Source of the DNA: JAFDVL01 sp963794955
GTDB lineage: Bacteria > Acidobacteriota > Blastocatellia > RBC074
Length of the DNA stretch: 64,000 bases
Reading direction: 5' to 3'
NCBI GenBank assembly: GCA_963794955.1
Contig: CAWCGF010000005.1
Span: 62,001-126,000 of the forward strand
The position numbers and the translations under genes are program-made. The notes beneath the pieces were generated by a model, which searched no databases, was not told where the DNA came from, and saw nothing but the letters and a program-made list of their open reading frames with translations. The first letter of the stretch is position 1; each line of letters begins with the position of its first letter. Positions 61,747-64,000 of this stretch are shown here, in pieces.

Positions 61747-61966
61747 AAGTTCAGGGCAATGACAACGATGAATATCGCGGTAGGACTGCACTTTAGTCAA
61801 GCCTTAAATCAGAGGAAATTTTCTGGTTGTTTGAACCTAGAGCGAATGGTATATTCCGCCCGCCTCGGAAGTCTCAGGCCCCCCCCTGTAGATTAGTAAC
61901 CTACCGAACACCTACCGGCGAATGGCATTACATACCCCTTTGTCAGCCCCCTGATAGGACGCATTT

Positions 61967-62176
61967 ATGACTGGATATTTTCGGGCGGAAATTAATGGCG
62001 AGGCACAAAACTGCGCCAAATTGATCAACGAATTGCGGAATAATAATTGGGATTTATCGGTTGACCAGCAAGGCTATCTGATCGTATCCGAACTGGCCTG
62101 GGATAGATTGGAGCGGCTCGCGCGCGCGTATGATTGCCAATTGGAAGCCTTGGGGCAGGTTCAGCAGGCCGCTTGA
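61967..62176 (+). CDS. Small hypothetical protein
   Basis: A 69-residue soluble protein, MTGYFRAEINGEAQNCAKLI, then NELRNNNWDLSVDQQGYLIV, ending RLARAYDCQLEALGQVQQAA. A TAGGA-like site lies about 9 nt before the ATG. The alternation suggests a small alpha/beta fold. No family is recognised. It is convergent with rnc, 9 bp away. The preceding 61801-61966 holds no gene; a C-run at about 61880-61886 is the only feature. Confidence 0.5.
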   Translation: MTGYFRAEINGEAQNCAKLINELRNNNWDLSVDQQGYLIVSELAWDRLERLARAYDCQLEALGQVQQAA

Positions 62177-62185
62177 AGAGATTTT

Positions 62186-62989
62186 TTAATCGGTGGCCTT
62201 AAGCGCGGCGACCTCGTCTGGCAAACAGGTGAGGGCGGCGCGGGCCGCATCCTGATGAGCGCTTTTAATGGTTGTGCCTTGCCCGGTTGATAAGCGCTTG
62301 CCATTAACCCGTAATTCCACTTGAAAAGTGCGGCGATGGTCAGGGCCTTGTTTTTCGATGATCGCATATTTGGGTGTCGGCAAGCCGTGCGATTGTAAGC
62401 TTTCCTGCAAAGCCGTTTTGTAATCAGTGGCCGTCAAATCATCCGGGTCCATTTCCCCAAAAGTCGTCTGGAAGTCGCGCTTCACAAAATCCCGCGCTGA
62501 TTCAATGCCGCCATCCAGATAAATTGCCGCAATCAATGCTTCATAAGCATCCACCAACAAATGGGACTTACTCCGCCCGCCGGTTTTCTCTTCGCCGCGA
62601 TTGAGCAACAAAAAATCGCCCAATTTTAACCGCGCCGCCTGCGTTTGCAGGTTCACAGCACTGACCACAAAGGCGCGCAACTTGGAAAGAGTTCCTTCTT
62701 TTTGGGTAGGATATAATTCCAGCAACCAGGCGCTGACCAAAAATTCCAACACCGCATCGCCCAAAAATTCCAACGCTTCATTGTGCGGCGGGCGCGGGTC
62801 TGGCTGCTCATTGGCAAACGAGCGATGCGTCAGGGCGCGCCGCAATAAGTCCACGTCACGAAACTCATAGTTGATAAGCTGCTGGAGCCGCAGCAAGCCT
62901 TGCTCAAATGAATCAGAGGGTTCAGACGTTGCCTCATTTTGAGCCGGGAGTACAGCCTTTTGCTCAGGTTGGTTCAAGTCTTCAGCCAT
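62186..62989 (-). CDS. rnc: Ribonuclease III
   Basis: Double-strand-specific endoribonuclease that processes rRNA precursors and some mRNAs. The 267-residue product has the catalytic signature HNEALEFLGDAVLEFLVSAW, a second metal site in LLVDAYEALIAAIYLDGG, and a C-terminal double-stranded RNA-binding domain (TDYKTALQESLQSHGLPTPK, GQGTTIKSAHQDAARAAL). The first 28 residues are an extra acidic/polar stretch (MAEDLNQPEQKAVLPAQNEA). A terminator lies directly upstream of it, so rnc probably has its own promoter nearby, or relies on read-through. Confidence 0.96.
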   Translation of the reverse strand: MAEDLNQPEQKAVLPAQNEATSEPSDSFEQGLLRLQQLINYEFRDVDLLRRALTHRSFANEQPDPRPPHNEALEFLGDAVLEFLVSAWLLELYPTQKEGTLSKLRAFVVSAVNLQTQAARLKLGDFLLLNRGEEKTGGRSKSHLLVDAYEALIAAIYLDGGIESARDFVKRDFQTTFGEMDPDDLTATDYKTALQESLQSHGLPTPKYAIIEKQGPDHRRTFQVELRVNGKRLSTGQGTTIKSAHQDAARAALTCLPDEVAALKATD

Positions 62990-63010
62990 TTCAACTCACT
63001 ACAAAATCGT

Positions 63011-63053
63011 GAAAAAACAAAGGCCAGCACCTTTTGCTAAGGGGCTGGCCTTT
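63011..63053 (-). terminator. Rho-independent terminator after the TPR-like gene
   Basis: On the minus strand, AAAGGCCAGC (63044-63053) pairs with GCTGGCCTTT (63019-63028) in a 10-bp stem, followed by G and then TTTTTT (63012-63017). It lies 36 bp after the stop of the gene ending at 63089 and just before rnc. Confidence 0.88.
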
Positions 63054-63088
63054 GCCAAAAACTTTCATTGGTAACAAACACGAATCAT

Positions 63089-64000
63089 TTACTTTTTACG
63101 TTTCTTGGCAGGAGCGGCAGGCTTTTTGGTGGTGGTCTTAGCCGACTTCGTCTCGTCCCCACCGCCTGTAGCGGTCTGGCCGCCCGCCGTAGTCGCCATT
63201 GCTTTTGCGCCTTTTCCATCGGGCGGAGCAACAGGAGGCGGAGCCGCAGAAGTGGTCTCTTCCGACTTGAGCTTCGCATCAGGCGCGCTTACATCACCTT
63301 TAAATTTTTGGTACAACTCCTCTGGCTTCCCGTTTGGATCAAGGAATTTCACGAAGGCGTCTGTTTGCGACTTAGCATCATCATAGATAGCCTTGTATTC
63401 CGGTTTTCCTTCTGTCAGTGCTACAACACGTCCATAGTCATTCGCCATCTTCTCCACCACCGGATAGATTTTACCTAATAACTCTTTGCCTTTGTCGCCT
63501 CGTTTCTCATCGTCGGACAAGGCGTTATATTCGGCATTAAGCTTGGTGTAGATAGCTGTGGTGGCCTCGGCACGCAGCAAGTAAGTATTCGGGTCTTTCA
63601 CTGCGGGGCCTTCCTTGATCGCTGCGGCCTTCGTCAGAAAATCAATCGCACCTTCATTATCAGGTGGTGCTTGGCGAAGTTTGTAAAGTCCTTGATACTG
63701 AGTCAGGCGCCCAACGTTCTCCTTGCGGAAATTAGCCCAATCTTCCGGCTTCCAGCCTGTCGGAGGAGCCGTGGGGCCAAGCAATTGCAGCGACTTCTCG
63801 GTATAGCCCATGCCGCGATTTGTGTCTTTATAAAACCCCGCCAGCACGCCATAGCCTGTCCCCAGAGAAATTCGGGTGTTATAGTAAACATCTGGAGTTG
63901 TTGATTTATTAATCCAGGCATCGCAGGCAGCAATGAAATTATTCAGATTGGCTTCATTAGGGCTTCCGAAAAAGGTTTTGTCCGCATCCTGGCATTTTGT
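63089..64000 (-). CDS. TPR-like protein with Ala/Lys-rich tail (5' partial)
   Basis: A minus-strand frame enters from the right edge and ends at 63089; about 303 residues are visible and the true start lies outside. Segments such as CQDADKTFFGSPNEANLNNF, AACDAWINKSTTPDVYYNTR and FRKENVGRLTQYQGLYKLRQ suggest TPR-like helical pairs. EGAIDFLTKAAAIKEGPAVK and LLRAEATTAIYTKLNAEYNA continue them. The last 70 residues are low complexity (AAPPPVAPPDGKGAKAMATT) and end KKPAAPAKKRKK, a basic tail. No enzyme motif. It ends in a clear terminator. Confidence 0.72.
   Translation of the reverse strand, partial: TKCQDADKTFFGSPNEANLNNFIAACDAWINKSTTPDVYYNTRISLGTGYGVLAGFYKDTNRGMGYTEKSLQLLGPTAPPTGWKPEDWANFRKENVGRLTQYQGLYKLRQAPPDNEGAIDFLTKAAAIKEGPAVKDPNTYLLRAEATTAIYTKLNAEYNALSDDEKRGDKGKELLGKIYPVVEKMANDYGRVVALTEGKPEYKAIYDDAKSQTDAFVKFLDPNGKPEELYQKFKGDVSAPDAKLKSEETTSAAPPPVAPPDGKGAKAMATTAGGQTATGGGDETKSAKTTTKKPAAPAKKRKK

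Overview
The window comes from a Gram-negative bacterium of moderate GC content. I infer Acidobacteriota, probably Blastocatellia or a relative. The basis is a str operon, a full division/cell-wall (dcw) cluster, a DUF1501/PSD1 pair, a DUF1080 protein, remains of a TPR/CHAT protein, a secreted caspase-like TPR protein, and bacterial Hfq-like and Ras-like proteins. No rRNA, tRNA, CRISPR array, prophage or intact insertion sequence was seen. Layout: 1-2260 is the str operon (rpsL-rpsG-fusA, minus strand) with a consensus promoter and a structured leader of about 345 nt. 2414-19503 is a mixed catabolic, membrane and secreted-protein region: DUF1080 protein, M20 peptidase, xylonate dehydratase (YjhG family), a wrecked CHAT gene, yqeY, DUF4126, a DUF1501/PSD1 operon, an NHL protein, quinone oxidoreductase, FecR protein and ZIP transporter. 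19730-37392 is the dcw cluster, in the order mraZ-rsmH-ftsL-pbp-murE-murF-mraY-murD-ftsW-murG-murC-ftsQ-ftsA-ftsZ. It has a sigma70 promoter and a three-repeat MraZ box in front, and lacks murB and ddl. 37811-44984 holds an Hfq-like gene, cofactor genes (pdxA, nadC, birA, coaX) and a caspase-like protein. 44985-48998 holds rlmD and comEC. 48985-54370 is a minus-strand operon: coiled-coil protein, OmpA-family membrane protein with a roadblock/longin-like region, Ras-like GTPase, histidine kinase, glutaminyl cyclotransferase, comEA. 54522-58567 holds a second Hfq-like gene, a TPR lipoprotein and gyrA. 58687-64000 holds a prenyl synthase, a helical-repeat protein, a GNAT protein, rnc and a partial TPR protein. 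Three patterns cut across the genes. First, seven-base words in short tandem or inverted arrays recur in about ten intergenic sites, four of them inside the dcw cluster. In two places a related element of about 140-150 bp starts on the stop codon of one gene and encodes the signal peptide of the next, unrelated gene (comEA and the TPR lipoprotein). Second, five genes (DUF1501, murE, murC, rlmD, GNAT) each carry one +1 frameshift. Three of these are essential or housekeeping genes, so residual assembly indels are the likely cause and exact protein ends there should be treated with care. Third, the GTPase/OmpA/coiled-coil/kinase operon looks like an undescribed module linking a small GTPase to the cell wall.
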